This document shows, piece after piece, positions 7,409 to 17,058 of a DNA stretch of 64,000 bases. Within the stretch, counting starts at the first letter, position 1; each line of letters begins with the position of its first letter. A model generated the notes under the pieces. It had not been told where the DNA came from and ran no database searches. It was given only the letters and a program-made list of their open reading frames with translations. The position numbers and the translations under genes are program-made. The stretch is from Pseudoxanthomonas composti (GTDB taxonomy: Bacteria > Pseudomonadota > Gammaproteobacteria > Xanthomonadales > Xanthomonadaceae): the NCBI RefSeq assembly GCF_004122095.1, contig NZ_SAWZ01000003.1, positions 1 to 64,000 of the forward strand, given 5' to 3'.

Positions 7409-10165
7409 ATGGCTTTCCGCACGCAGAAAAAAAAGACACCGGTTACCTTGCTCGCTGCCTCGATCGCAATGGCGCTCTCGGCCGGCACGGCCTTCGCCCA
7501 GACCGTGCCGGAGGGAGGCACGCAGGACACGGGCGCCACTGAGCTGGATACGGTCACGGTCACCGGCTACCGGGCCAGTGTCGAGAAGGCGATGGACATC
7601 AAGCGCGCCGAGAAGGGCATGGTCGATGCCATCGTCGCCGAGGACATCGCCAACTTCCCGGACCTGAACCTGGCCGAGTCGCTGCAGCGCATCCCGGGCG
7701 TGGTGATCACCCGCGACGCCGGCGAGGGCCGCAACATCTCCGTGCGCGGCCTGGGCCCGGATTTCACCCGCGTGCGCATCAATGGCATGGAGGCGCTGAC
7801 CACGGTCGGCAGCTCGGACCAGAGCGGCGGTTCCAATCGCGGCCGCGGTTTCGACTTCAATGTGTTCGCCTCGGACCTGTTCACCCAGCTGGTGGTGCGC
7901 AAGACCGCCTCGGCCGATGTCGAGGAAGGCTCGCTCGGCGCCACGGTGGACCTGAAGACCGCCCGGCCGTTCGACTACGACAAGTTCACCTTCGCCGCCA
8001 GCGGGCAGGCGGCCTACAACGACATGTCGCAGAAGGCCAACCCGCGCCTGGCCGCGCTGATGGCCAACACCTGGGCCGACGGCACCTTCGGCGCGCTGAT
8101 GTCGGTGGCCTACACCGAGCGCGAGGTGCTGGAAGAGGGCAGCAACACCGGCCGCTGGGCCAATGGCCCGGCCAACAACGGGTTCAATCCGGCTTCGCCC
8201 TTCACCGACGCCAACCGCGCCGACGTGTTCACCCCGCGTTTCCCGCGCTACACGCAGATGATCCACGACCAGGAGCGCCTGGGCGTGACCGGCTCGCTGC
8301 AGTGGGCGCCAAGCGATGCCACCGAGTTCTCGCTGGACGGCCTGTACGCCAAGATCGATGCCAAGCGCACCGAGCGCTACATCGAGGCGATCAGCTTCAG
8401 CCGCGGCCGCTCGCAGAACGGCAAGCCGGAGATGATCGTCAACGACGGCTACGTCGATCCGCGCACCGGGGCGCTGCTGTACGGCCAGTTCGACAACGTC
8501 GACGTGCGCTCGGAGAGCCGCTATGACGAGTGGAACACGGTGTTCAAGCAGGTCACGCTCAATGGCGAGCACCGCTTCAGCGATGCCTTCAAGATCGATG
8601 GACAGATCGGCACCTCGCGCTCCAAGCACGAGAATCCGATCCAGACCACCATCATCATGGACAAGCTCAATGTCGATGGTTACAGCTACGACTACCGCGG
8701 CAACAGCCGCGCGCCGGTGTTCGACTACGGCATCGACCCCACCGACCCCAATGGCTGGACCCTGGCCGAGCTGCGGCTGCGCCCGCAGTACGTGGACAAC
8801 ACCTTCGACACCGGCAGCCTGAACTTCGACTGGAACTTCGGCCCGTCCTTCAGCCTGAAGGGTGGCGTGCTGGCCAAGGACTACACCTTCAGCACCCGGG
8901 AGCTGCGCCGGGCTTCGGAGGTCACCGTGCCGGCCTTCGCCAATGGCACCCGCACCGTGCCGGCCGAGTTCACCCAGCTCACCAGCCTGGGCGGCATCAA
9001 CGGCTCGCCCGGCACCTGGGTGGTGCCCGACTTCAACGCGATCGCCGATGCGCTGGACATCTACAGCAACGCCGGCACGCTGGCGCTGGCCGAGCGCGCG
9101 GTCAACACCCGCAGCGTGGAAGAAAAGCAGAACGGCGTGTGGCTGATGGGCGACTTCGGCTTCGACATCGGCAACGTGCCGATCTCGGGCAACCTGGGCG
9201 TGCGCTACGTGGAGACCAAGCAGGAGGCCACCGGCTACGCCACGGTCAGCGGCACGCCGGTGCAGACCACGGCCAAGCGCAAGTACGACGACACGCTGCC
9301 CTCGCTGAACCTGGTGGCCGAGATCACCCCGGATTTCCTGGTGCGCTTCGGCGCGGCGAAGGTCATGTCGCGGCCCGGCCTGGGCAGTCTGACCCCCGGC
9401 GTGACGGTCAACGTCGCCGGTGGCGCGCGCACGGTCAGCGGCGGCAACCCCAACCTGGACCCGATCCGCGCCAAGACCGCCGACCTGGGCTTTGAGTGGT
9501 ACTTCAACGAAGGCGCCATGCTGGGCCTGGCGATGTTCTACAAGGACATCGAGAGCTTCGTGCAGACCGCGCGCACCGTGGCCCCGTACAGCAGCAGCGG
9601 CCTGCCGCTGAGCCTGCTGGACGGTACCGGCGCCGGCCCCAACGACGACTTCACCTTCAGCGTGCCGCTCAACACCCCCGGCGGCGAGCTGACCGGTGCG
9701 GAGTTCAACTACACCCAGCCCTTCAGTTTCCTGCCGGGCAAGTGGCAGAACTTCGGCGTGCAGCTGAACTACACCTTCGTCGATTCCAAGATCCAGTACC
9801 TGACCAGCACCGGCGCGGCCTCGCTCAAGACCGATCTCACCGGCCTGTCCAAGAACGCCTACAACGGCACGCTGTTTTACGAAGGCGAGCAGCTCAGTGC
9901 GCGCGTGTCCTATACCCACCGCGACGAGTACCTGACCCAGGTGCCGGCCACGGAAGCGGGCTTCGATGTGCATGGCATGAGCGCGGTCAACACCGTGGAC
10001 GCGTCGGTGAGCTGGCGGATCGACGACAAGCTGGAGATCAGCGTAGAGGGCATCAACCTCACCAACGAGCCTTCGGACGAATGGGTGGGTGCGGCTTCGC
10101 AGCTGCCGCTGCAGTACACCGAGACCGGACGCCAGGTGCTGCTGGGCCTGCGCTATCGCTTCTGA
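7409..10165 (+). CDS. TonB-dependent receptor, probable pectic oligosaccharide uptake
   Basis: An outer-membrane receptor of 918 residues with a signal peptide (residues 1-31, ending GTAFAQ), a TonB box-like ELDTVTVTGY, a plug domain (NFPDLNLAESLQRIPGVVI, VRGLGPDFTRVRINGMEA) and a 22-strand barrel ending in the terminal aromatic GLRYRF. It belongs to the TonB-Xanth-Caul group typical of carbohydrate loci in this family. Divergence from kdgK with twin operators and proximity to esterases and lyase-pathway genes point to pectin or rhamnogalacturonan oligosaccharides as substrate. ATG 7409 follows GGGAGGGG and is preferred to the in-frame upstream start. Confidence 0.92.
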   Translation: MAFRTQKKKTPVTLLAASIAMALSAGTAFAQTVPEGGTQDTGATELDTVTVTGYRASVEKAMDIKRAEKGMVDAIVAEDIANFPDLNLAESLQRIPGVVITRDAGEGRNISVRGLGPDFTRVRINGMEALTTVGSSDQSGGSNRGRGFDFNVFASDLFTQLVVRKTASADVEEGSLGATVDLKTARPFDYDKFTFAASGQAAYNDMSQKANPRLAALMANTWADGTFGALMSVAYTEREVLEEGSNTGRWANGPANNGFNPASPFTDANRADVFTPRFPRYTQMIHDQERLGVTGSLQWAPSDATEFSLDGLYAKIDAKRTERYIEAISFSRGRSQNGKPEMIVNDGYVDPRTGALLYGQFDNVDVRSESRYDEWNTVFKQVTLNGEHRFSDAFKIDGQIGTSRSKHENPIQTTIIMDKLNVDGYSYDYRGNSRAPVFDYGIDPTDPNGWTLAELRLRPQYVDNTFDTGSLNFDWNFGPSFSLKGGVLAKDYTFSTRELRRASEVTVPAFANGTRTVPAEFTQLTSLGGINGSPGTWVVPDFNAIADALDIYSNAGTLALAERAVNTRSVEEKQNGVWLMGDFGFDIGNVPISGNLGVRYVETKQEATGYATVSGTPVQTTAKRKYDDTLPSLNLVAEITPDFLVRFGAAKVMSRPGLGSLTPGVTVNVAGGARTVSGGNPNLDPIRAKTADLGFEWYFNEGAMLGLAMFYKDIESFVQTARTVAPYSSSGLPLSLLDGTGAGPNDDFTFSVPLNTPGGELTGAEFNYTQPFSFLPGKWQNFGVQLNYTFVDSKIQYLTSTGAASLKTDLTGLSKNAYNGTLFYEGEQLSARVSYTHRDEYLTQVPATEAGFDVHGMSAVNTVDASVSWRIDDKLEISVEGINLTNEPSDEWVGAASQLPLQYTETGRQVLLGLRYRF

Positions 10166-10229
10166 TGCCGCATCGCTGTTCGACCATGGTGCAGTGGCGC
10201 CGGGCCCCACGGCGCGGCGCATGATGGCC

Positions 10230-10254
10230 GGTGCCTGGCCACGCGCCAGGCACC
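10230..10254. other. Intercistronic hairpin
   Basis: A 9 bp perfect stem (GGTGCCTGG paired with CCAGGCACC, 7 nt loop) lies 65 nt past the receptor stop and 66 nt before the next gene. No T-tract follows on the plus strand, so it may stabilise or attenuate the transcript rather than end it outright. Confidence 0.5.
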
Positions 10255-10320
10255 ACACCGGCGGGCCGCGCCTGCCTGCGGCCTGGCCGGCCACTTCCAG
10301 ACAGGACGCGTGTTGCCGAC

Positions 10321-13300
10321 ATGATCCAGATGCTTCGCGGCTGCGGTCGCTTTCTGTCCGTGGCCGTGCTGGCCCTGGTCGCCGCGGCGCCGGCCTGGTG
10401 CAATGAGGCCGGGTTGCTGTTCCGGGTCAGCGCGGACCACGGGTTCGACGCCGACGTGGCCGGCGGGCAGGCCGTGCCGAACTTCCGCGACAAGGTGCGC
10501 CTGGTGGAGGACGGCAAGTCGGGCAAGGCCATCCAATGGGCCGATGACGGTGTGCTGGCCTGGAACGCGCCGGGCAATGTCTACGCCCAGCGCGGCACGC
10601 TGTCCTTCTTCTGGCGTGCGCGCGACCCGCTGGGGCAGGCGCCGTTCGTGGTCTTCCGTATCGGCTATGCCGATCACAGCAGCTGGGACATGGCCTGGCT
10701 GCGCATCGACTGGAACGGCCAGGGCTTCGATGCCTTCGTGACCGACGCCAACCTGGCGCGCAAGCGCGTGTCCTTCAGGATGACCACGCCACCGGCGGCC
10801 GATGCCTGGACGCACCTGGCCTTCAGCTGGGACGAAACCCAGGGCGTGCGCCTGTACGTCGATGGCAGGGAGGTGGGGCGCCGCGAGGGTCCGGCCGACC
10901 TGGATGCCGGGCTGGACCAGCTGGGCCTGGCCGGGCGGGTGCTGGCGCCGCACCAGGTGCAGAGCCGCTACAACTTCCTGCGCGGCAGCGATTTCGATGA
11001 GATCCGCGTCTACGACCGCATGCTGGCGGCCGGCGACGTGGCCGCGCTGGCGCGGCTGCGCGAGCCGTCGCCGCCGGCGGGCCAGGCCTGGCAGCAACAG
11101 GCCGCCCAGCAGGCATGGCGGCACCGCTACGGCTGGGACCATGCGCTGCCCCCCGCGCTTCAGGGGCCGGCCACGCGCATCCGCAAGGTTGAGTTCGCCG
11201 ATGCGCGCGACCTGAAGGCATGGATGTACAAGGCCACCGATGGCATCGCCGAGACCACCTGGCCCGGCGTCTACAACCGCTCGCGCCTGGAAGGGCGCGA
11301 CGACTACTTCCAGCTGCCCGACTGGAATACCTACGTCGAAGGCGGCAAGGCGCTGGCCCTGACCCTGCCGGACGAGCCGTTCAACCGCATCGAACTGCGG
11401 GGCGCCGCCTACGGCCAGGCGCGCTGGCAGGCCGATGAGGCCGCGCCTGCGGTGACACTCTTCGAGCGGCCCGAGGGGGTGGTGCGCACCAGCGACGCGC
11501 TGCCGGAGCGACAGGGCGGCACGTTGACCTTCACCAACCGCGCGCAGGAAACGCCGATCCAGGAGATCGCCGCCTACCAGGTCGATGCCGTGCCGGCGCC
11601 TGTGGGCAGCGCCACGCTGGAGTACAGCATCGATTCGCAGGTCGCGCCGGACTACGCCAACCTGGAGGCGCTACGTGCCTTCATCGACGGGCGCTACCCG
11701 GCGCAAGAGCGCAGCACCGTCATCGCCCTGCCCAAACGCGCCCCGGCGCGCAAGCGCGCGGTGCCTGCGACCACACAGGCCATGGCGCCGATCGTGCACG
11801 TGCTGGTGCCCTCCACCCTGGGCGATCCGCCGCCGGATGAGCCGCTGATGCGCAGCTGGGCCTATGGCTGGACCAACATGCACGATGGCCTGGATGGCAT
11901 CGTGCTGGAGCTGCCCGCGCTGGCGCTGCCGGCGCTGGCCGATGGGCTGATCCCGCTCAACGTGCAGGTGCGCGACCCGATCTGGCCGGCCCGCCACTTG
12001 CTGGACATCAGCGTCTCGGTGCGCCCCGGCCAGGCGCAGACCCTGTGGCTGGACCTGCGCGACCGCATCCTGGACGACAGCAGCCTGGCGCTGACCATCG
12101 CCTCGGGCGCGCCGGGCTTTTCCGCGGCGTCGTTGAACGGGGCGCGGCTGCGCCTGGTGTTCAAGCCGCGCGCGCAGGCCATCGCCGAACACGTGGCCGA
12201 CCGCTTCAACCAGGCGCGCGACAACTGGGCCTTCCTGGTGGAAGAGCACACCACCTCGCGGCGGCAGCTGCTGTACCGGCGGCTGGAAGGCGACATGCGC
12301 GACCTGCTGCGGGTGGATCCGGACCACGCGCTGGGCCGGGCGCTGTGGAACGACATCAGTTATTCCAACCAGGCGCCGGTGCCGGTGGACCTGCCGGAGC
12401 CGCCCGAGGGCGTGCCGGCCTGGGCGTTCTGGCAGACCGAGAGCCTCAAGCGCTCACGGCAGTTCGTGAACTGGTGGATCGACCAGCGCCAGGTCGACTA
12501 CGGCGATTTCGGTGGCGGCATCTCCGATGACAGCGACCTGGTGCAGCAATGGCCGGGCCTGGCGCTGATGGGCGTGGACCCGGACAAGCTCAATGCCTCG
12601 ATGCTGGCGCTGTCCGATGCGAACTACCGCAACGGCATGTTCACCGGCGGCCTGTCCACCATCGAGACCGACGAGCTGCACGCCTACGAAGAAGGCATCA
12701 ACCTCAACAGCGCGCTGCTGCTGCTCAACTGGGGCGATCCGCGCACCCTGGAGCGGATCATGGGCACGGTGCATGCGCTGACCGACATCATCCGGGTCAA
12801 TCCGCAGGGGCACCTGCTGTTCTCCAGCAACTGGTTCGGCGGGCGCAAGGTGTATCGCGAGCCGCGCTGGCAGTGGCAGAAGCCGTACAACTTCCCGATC
12901 CTGCACCCGGTGCTGCAACTGGGCGCCTACAACGCCGACGCCACCAGCCGCGGTCTGGTGACCGGCCTGGCCGATGGCTACCTCGCCCACGCCAGTACCG
13001 ATGGCGAGGGCCGCTGGACCCTGCCCAATGAGATCCAGTGGGCCACCGGCCAGACCCGCGGCGGCGAGCTGTGGGATGGCAGCGGTGGTGGCGACACCTT
13101 GCAGACGTTCTGGGCCGCCTGGCGCTTCTCCGGCGATGCGCGCTACCTGCGGGTGCTGGATTACCGCGTCGCGCGCAGCGGACCGACGGGCCTGGAGGTA
13201 CTCAACGAGAACGCGCTGGATGCCTTGGACAGGCGCGCGGACTGGGGCGCGGCGCTGGTCGGCGCAGCGGCGGCCAGCGATGCGCCGGGCTTTGCCCGCC

Positions 13301-14187
13301 ACGTCGCCTGGGAAGCCAGCGGCGACACCGGCCAGCTGGCGGCGCTGTATCGCAACGAGACACGGCAGAAGCAGCGCGATCTCTACCTCAACACCGACGG
13401 CCAATGGTGGAGCGACCGCGTCGAATCGCCCACCGAGCTGCTGCAGCGCGCGCGCCTGGGCGGCGTGGCGCTCAAGCGCAACCAGACCTGGGCCGGACAC
13501 ACCGTGAGCTGGCGCTTCGACGATCCGCAGGGCGCGGTGAAGGTCGGATTGCTGTTGCCCCGGCCCACGCGCGAGCGTTTCACCGTGATCGCCCACAACC
13601 TGGGGCGCACCTCGCAGCGCGCGCGCATGACCACCTGGAACGTGGCCCCCGGCCTGTGGCGCCTGCGCGCGGGGAACGATGCCGATGGCGATGGCCGCAT
13701 CGACGGCCGCGAGCAGGTGCGGGAGCTGATGCTGGAGTCCAGTGCCGAGGTGGTCCTGGACTTTCCTGCCGGCAAGACCCAGGTGCTGCACTTCGAGCGC
13801 GTGCAGGCGGCCGACAGCCTGCCCGAGCAGCGCGCCGACGTGGGCATCGGCCATGGCGATGTCCAGCAATGCCAGGAGCGCTTGCAGGTCACCGTGCACA
13901 GCCTGGGGCATGTGGACGCGCCTGCCGGCGAGGTGCGGCTGGAAGATGCGCGTGGACGCGTCCTGGCACGCGCCGGCTTCCCGGCCCTGCCCGCGCCGCG
14001 CGACCTGCAGCCGCGCCATGCGCAGGTGGTGTTGCCGCTTCCCGCCGGCTTCCAGCGGCCCGGCGCGCGCCTGCGCCTGGTCACCGAAGGCGATGTGCCG
14101 GAAGTGACGCGCTTGAACAACGTGCTCGATGCCGAGGCGTGGCAGGGCGCGTCCTGCAGCCCCGGCGAGGCCACAGGCATCAACTGA
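10321..14187 (+). CDS. Large secreted LamG-domain protein, candidate polysaccharide-degrading enzyme
   Basis: A 1288-residue protein with a signal peptide (FLSVAVLALVAAAPAWC). Residues about 30-235 form a LamG/concanavalin-like domain (GTLSFFWRARDP, WTHLAFSWDETQGVRLYVDG, FDEIRVYDRML). The central part, about 300-600, looks beta-rich. Residues about 620-1010 look helical, like an alpha/alpha toroid, with acidic and aromatic clusters: DYGDFGGGISDDSD near 725, ETDELHAYEEGIN near 782 and LWDGSGGGD near 920. The C-terminus is again beta-rich, with a calcium-like loop DADGDGRIDGRE. No known glycoside hydrolase or lyase family is recognised with confidence. It follows the receptor and faces the esterase operon, and it is the only candidate depolymerase in this locus. 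Start is ATG 10321; 10330 is also possible. Confidence 0.75.
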   Translation: MIQMLRGCGRFLSVAVLALVAAAPAWCNEAGLLFRVSADHGFDADVAGGQAVPNFRDKVRLVEDGKSGKAIQWADDGVLAWNAPGNVYAQRGTLSFFWRARDPLGQAPFVVFRIGYADHSSWDMAWLRIDWNGQGFDAFVTDANLARKRVSFRMTTPPAADAWTHLAFSWDETQGVRLYVDGREVGRREGPADLDAGLDQLGLAGRVLAPHQVQSRYNFLRGSDFDEIRVYDRMLAAGDVAALARLREPSPPAGQAWQQQAAQQAWRHRYGWDHALPPALQGPATRIRKVEFADARDLKAWMYKATDGIAETTWPGVYNRSRLEGRDDYFQLPDWNTYVEGGKALALTLPDEPFNRIELRGAAYGQARWQADEAAPAVTLFERPEGVVRTSDALPERQGGTLTFTNRAQETPIQEIAAYQVDAVPAPVGSATLEYSIDSQVAPDYANLEALRAFIDGRYPAQERSTVIALPKRAPARKRAVPATTQAMAPIVHVLVPSTLGDPPPDEPLMRSWAYGWTNMHDGLDGIVLELPALALPALADGLIPLNVQVRDPIWPARHLLDISVSVRPGQAQTLWLDLRDRILDDSSLALTIASGAPGFSAASLNGARLRLVFKPRAQAIAEHVADRFNQARDNWAFLVEEHTTSRRQLLYRRLEGDMRDLLRVDPDHALGRALWNDISYSNQAPVPVDLPEPPEGVPAWAFWQTESLKRSRQFVNWWIDQRQVDYGDFGGGISDDSDLVQQWPGLALMGVDPDKLNASMLALSDANYRNGMFTGGLSTIETDELHAYEEGINLNSALLLLNWGDPRTLERIMGTVHALTDIIRVNPQGHLLFSSNWFGGRKVYREPRWQWQKPYNFPILHPVLQLGAYNADATSRGLVTGLADGYLAHASTDGEGRWTLPNEIQWATGQTRGGELWDGSGGGDTLQTFWAAWRFSGDARYLRVLDYRVARSGPTGLEVLNENALDALDRRADWGAALVGAAAASDAPGFARHVAWEASGDTGQLAALYRNETRQKQRDLYLNTDGQWWSDRVESPTELLQRARLGGVALKRNQTWAGHTVSWRFDDPQGAVKVGLLLPRPTRERFTVIAHNLGRTSQRARMTTWNVAPGLWRLRAGNDADGDGRIDGREQVRELMLESSAEVVLDFPAGKTQVLHFERVQAADSLPEQRADVGIGHGDVQQCQERLQVTVHSLGHVDAPAGEVRLEDARGRVLARAGFPALPAPRDLQPRHAQVVLPLPAGFQRPGARLRLVTEGDVPEVTRLNNVLDAEAWQGASCSPGEATGIN

Positions 14188-14203
14188 GCGTGAGCCGCAG
14201 CGA

Positions 14204-15164
14204 GGGTGGATGAAAGCGCGTCGCCCCACGTAGGGTGGACAACGCGAAGCTTGTCCACCAGCGCGCCGGAGTCGGGTCAAGGGTGCGCCCACGTCCACAT
14301 CGTTTTCTTTCCTGCGATGGTGGATGGAAGAGCATCATCCACCCTACGTGATATTCAGGCCGAATCGCGCGATCAGGTGTGCGCCGGACGCTCGCCGTTC
14401 TGCAGCGATGATGGATAAAAGCGCACCCCACGTAGGGTGGACAACGCGAAGCTTGTCCACCACCGCGCCGGCGCCTGATCAAGGGTGCGCCCCACGTCCA
14501 CATCGTTATCTTTCCTGCGATGGTGGATGGAAAAGCATCATCCACCCTACGTGATGCCCAGGCCCAATCGCGCGATCAGGTGTGGGCCGAACGCCCGGCG
14601 TTCCGCACCGATGGTGGATGAGAGCGCGTCACCCCACGTAGGGTGGACAACGCGAAGCTTGTCCACCAGCGCGTCGGCGTCGAGTCAAGGGTGCGCCCCA
14701 CGTCCACGTTGTTTTTTTCCTGCGATGGTGGATGGAAGAGCGTCATCCACCCTACGTGATGTCCAGGCCCAATCGCGCGCTCAGGTGTGCGCCGAACGCT
14801 CGTCGTTCCGCGGCGATGGCGGATGAAAGCGCGTCCCACCGGAGGGTGGACAACGCGAAGCTTGTCCACCAGCGCGCCGGCGTCGGGTCAAGGGCTCGCC
14901 CCACGCCCACTTTGTTTGTTTCGCTGCGATGGTGGATGGAAGAGCGTCATCCACCCTACGTGATGCCCAGGCCCAATCGCGCGATCAGGTGTGGGCCGAA
15001 CGCCCGGCGTTCCGCACCGATGGTGGATGGGAGCGCGTCGCCCCACGTAGGGTGGACAACGCGAAGCTTGTCCACCAGCGCGTCGGCGCCGGATCAAGAT
15101 GCGCCCCACGCCTACATCGTTTGTTTTGCCGCGCTGGTGGATGAAAAAGCGTCATCCACCCTAC
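14204..15164. repeat. Array of paired GTAG-type REPs, five periods of about 205 bp
   Basis: REP-A copies lie at 14230-14259, 14432-14461, 14638-14667, 14841-14870 (head GGAG instead of GTAG) and 15047-15076. REP-B copies in reverse lie at 14319-14347, 14522-14550, 14727-14755, 14931-14959 and 15136-15164. Each A-B pair is separated by a 59 nt spacer. About 84 nt then follows, including a decayed REP-B (GGTGGATGAGAGCGCGTC type) just before the next REP-A; the first such remnant is at about 14204. The regular period of 202-206 bp shows tandem duplication of a composite unit. It fills the convergent gap between the LamG gene and the mutarotase gene; no gene is seen inside. Confidence 0.95.
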
Positions 15165-15184
15165 GTATAGGTTCGGACGGTTGA

Positions 15185-16198
15185 TCAATCCAGCGCGAGC
15201 GCTTCGATGCGCTGGGACAGCCGGGTCTGCGCGCCGGGTGCGAGTTCCACCACGTCCTGCCCGGCGTTGGCCGTCTCCAGGCACAAGTAATGGCGCCAAC
15301 CTGCTCCCACGTCGGCCATGCGCGTCTGCGCCTGCTCGCCCGGGTTCCACAGCACCACGCTGTCGCTGCCCCCGGTGCGCACATGGATCTTCCGCCGCAG
15401 CACCGGGTCGATCAGCGTGTAAGCCCCGCCCACACCGCCATAAATGCGGTCGACACCGTTGCGCGCGCCGGCCTCGCCCAGCGACCAGCGACCGGCCTGC
15501 ACCCAGGCGGTGGTATAGCCATCGTGCTTGTCGCGGTAACTCGCCCCACCCAGCCCCTCCACCTGGACCTGACGCACATCGCCCACGCGGTAGTAGCTGT
15601 GCAGGGCCTGGGTGAAGCGCACCACCTGCGCGCTGGTGTTGGTGGTGACCAGGGTCTGCTCCAGCGCGCGCCCCACGCGCAGCGTCATGCGCAGGGACAG
15701 CGGCAGCTCCGGCAACGGCGGCGGCGCCAGGGTGACGGTCATGCTGCCATCGGCGTGGCGCTGCGCCTGCAGCACCGACCAGGCCAGCGTGCGCACCAGG
15801 CCGTGCGCCGGCATCTGCGTGGCCTGACCCTGCCGCGAAAAGTAAGGCCACAGCACCGGCACGCCGCCGCGGATCGGCTGCGGCGGCAATGTCGTGGTGG
15901 GCGAAAGCCACAGCAGATCCTGCTGCCCATGGGGCACGAAGGACACCAGCTGCCCGCCGTGGCGGGTCACCATCGCGGTGGACGCCACGCTGCGGATCAC
16001 CAGCACCTCCATCCCCGCGTGGCGCGCATAGGACAGGCCGGGCATCGGCAGCTTGATGGCGTCGTGTGTCGGTACGGCCGCGGCCGGCGGCGCGAAGGCG
16101 GTGTGCGCCGGCAGCGCGTCGGCGGCCTGGTCCGCATGCAGCGGCAGCGCAAAAGCGGCAACGCACAACAGCAGCAGCGAAGGCAGGCGCGCGCTCAT
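15185..16198 (-). CDS. Exported aldose (hexose-6-phosphate-type) mutarotase
   Basis: A 337-residue protein of the YeaD/glucose-6-phosphate 1-epimerase branch of the galactose mutarotase fold. Evidence includes GGQLVSFVPHGQQDLLWLSP, RGGVPVLWPYFS, HGLVRTLAWSV with the catalytic-type histidine, and LHSYYRVGDVRQVQVEGL. Unlike cytoplasmic YeaD it has a clear signal peptide (LPSLLLLCVAAFALPLHA), so it probably works in the periplasm on sugars released from pectin. It is the last gene of an operon in which every junction is an ATGA overlap (start at 16198 over the stop of the acetylesterase). Confidence 0.85.
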   Translation of the reverse strand: MSARLPSLLLLCVAAFALPLHADQAADALPAHTAFAPPAAAVPTHDAIKLPMPGLSYARHAGMEVLVIRSVASTAMVTRHGGQLVSFVPHGQQDLLWLSPTTTLPPQPIRGGVPVLWPYFSRQGQATQMPAHGLVRTLAWSVLQAQRHADGSMTVTLAPPPLPELPLSLRMTLRVGRALEQTLVTTNTSAQVVRFTQALHSYYRVGDVRQVQVEGLGGASYRDKHDGYTTAWVQAGRWSLGEAGARNGVDRIYGGVGGAYTLIDPVLRRKIHVRTGGSDSVVLWNPGEQAQTRMADVGAGWRHYLCLETANAGQDVVELAPGAQTRLSQRIEALALD

Positions 16199-17058
16199 GG
16201 AATCAGCAACGGCCGCAGCGCGGGAAGCTGCCGGGCCAGCTCGTCGGCCACGATGGCACTGAACAGTGCGGCGCCTCCGGGCCCCAGGTGAGTGTGGTCG
16301 AAAGCCAGCTTGGCCGTGGCCATCGTGTTCTGCGCACCGGGATCGGGCCCAGGCAACGGCGGCTGCGGCGCAGTGCTGGGCGTGGCGGCCGGCACTTCCA
16401 GGCTATCGCCGTCTTGCGCCGCGGCCACCTGCGACGCACTGGGCGGGCGCTGGGCCAGCTGCATCGACAGCACCGGGCCCATGCCCTGGACCACCGCGCG
16501 GCTGCGGGCGTGCAGGTCGATCAGGGGCACCTGGTGTTGCTCGGCCACGGCACGGATCTGCGCGGCCCAGGGCGCCAGGTCATCCCGCAGCACGCCATCG
16601 TCGAACTGTCGCCGCGTCAGCGGCGTCACCAGCACCGGTGTGGCACCCGTGCTGCGGATATCGGCGATGTAGCGCGCCAGGTTGGCGGGGAACTCGGTGG
16701 CCAGGTCAGTGGAACGCTCGGGCTTGCCCGGCTGGTCGTTATGGCCGAACTGCACCAGCACCCACACGTGCGCGTAGCGCGAGCTGCGCATTTCCTCCAG
16801 CGCGATGTCCCAGGCGCCTTCGGCGCGGTAGCTGTAGGTGCTGCGCCCGCCGCGGCCCAGGTTGGTGCAGGTCAGGGCCGAGGTGACATGGTGCGCGCAG
16901 AATGCGCCGCCCCAGCCGCTGTTGACCGCGGTGGTCGAATCGCCCACCAGCACGATCTTGCTGGCCTGGATTGGCGTCGGTGCAGGCCTGACGAGCGCGG
17001 CCTGCGCGCCCAGCGGCAGGAAGGCCAGCAGCAGCGCCAGTGCGTGGTGATGCTTCAT
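16195..17058 (-). CDS. Rhamnogalacturonan acetylesterase-like SGNH hydrolase (CE12 type)
   Basis: An exported SGNH/GDSL esterase of 287 residues. A signal peptide (residues 1-20) is followed by block I GDSTTA with Ser41 as nucleophile, block II GRGG, block III GHNDQPG and the C-terminal DHTHLGPGG with the Asp/His pair. This block set is that of CE12 rhamnogalacturonan acetylesterases, which remove acetyl groups from the galacturonate of RG-I. A Pro/Ala-rich insert of about 50 residues precedes the DHTHL block. Its start overlaps the stop of the upstream carboxylesterase (ATGA), so translation is coupled. Confidence 0.88.
   Translation of the reverse strand: MKHHHALALLLAFLPLGAQAALVRPAPTPIQASKIVLVGDSTTAVNSGWGGAFCAHHVTSALTCTNLGRGGRSTYSYRAEGAWDIALEEMRSSRYAHVWVLVQFGHNDQPGKPERSTDLATEFPANLARYIADIRSTGATPVLVTPLTRRQFDDGVLRDDLAPWAAQIRAVAEQHQVPLIDLHARSRAVVQGMGPVLSMQLAQRPPSASQVAAAQDGDSLEVPAATPSTAPQPPLPGPDPGAQNTMATAKLAFDHTHLGPGGAALFSAIVADELARQLPALRPLLIP

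Noticed and set aside
7349-10294. A 981-codon minus-strand frame opposite the first TonB receptor
   Set aside because: Shadow frame; no signal, motif or ribosome binding site, and the receptor on the plus strand is certain.
12454-14298. A 614-codon minus-strand frame inside the LamG gene and REP array
   Set aside because: Runs through the LamG gene and into repeat DNA; composition and lack of motifs mark it as a shadow.
14204-15164. Possible CRISPR array, because of regular repeats
   Set aside because: Repeats are inverted pairs with a 205 bp period and the spacers are conserved rather than unique; no cas genes are near. REP units explain it.
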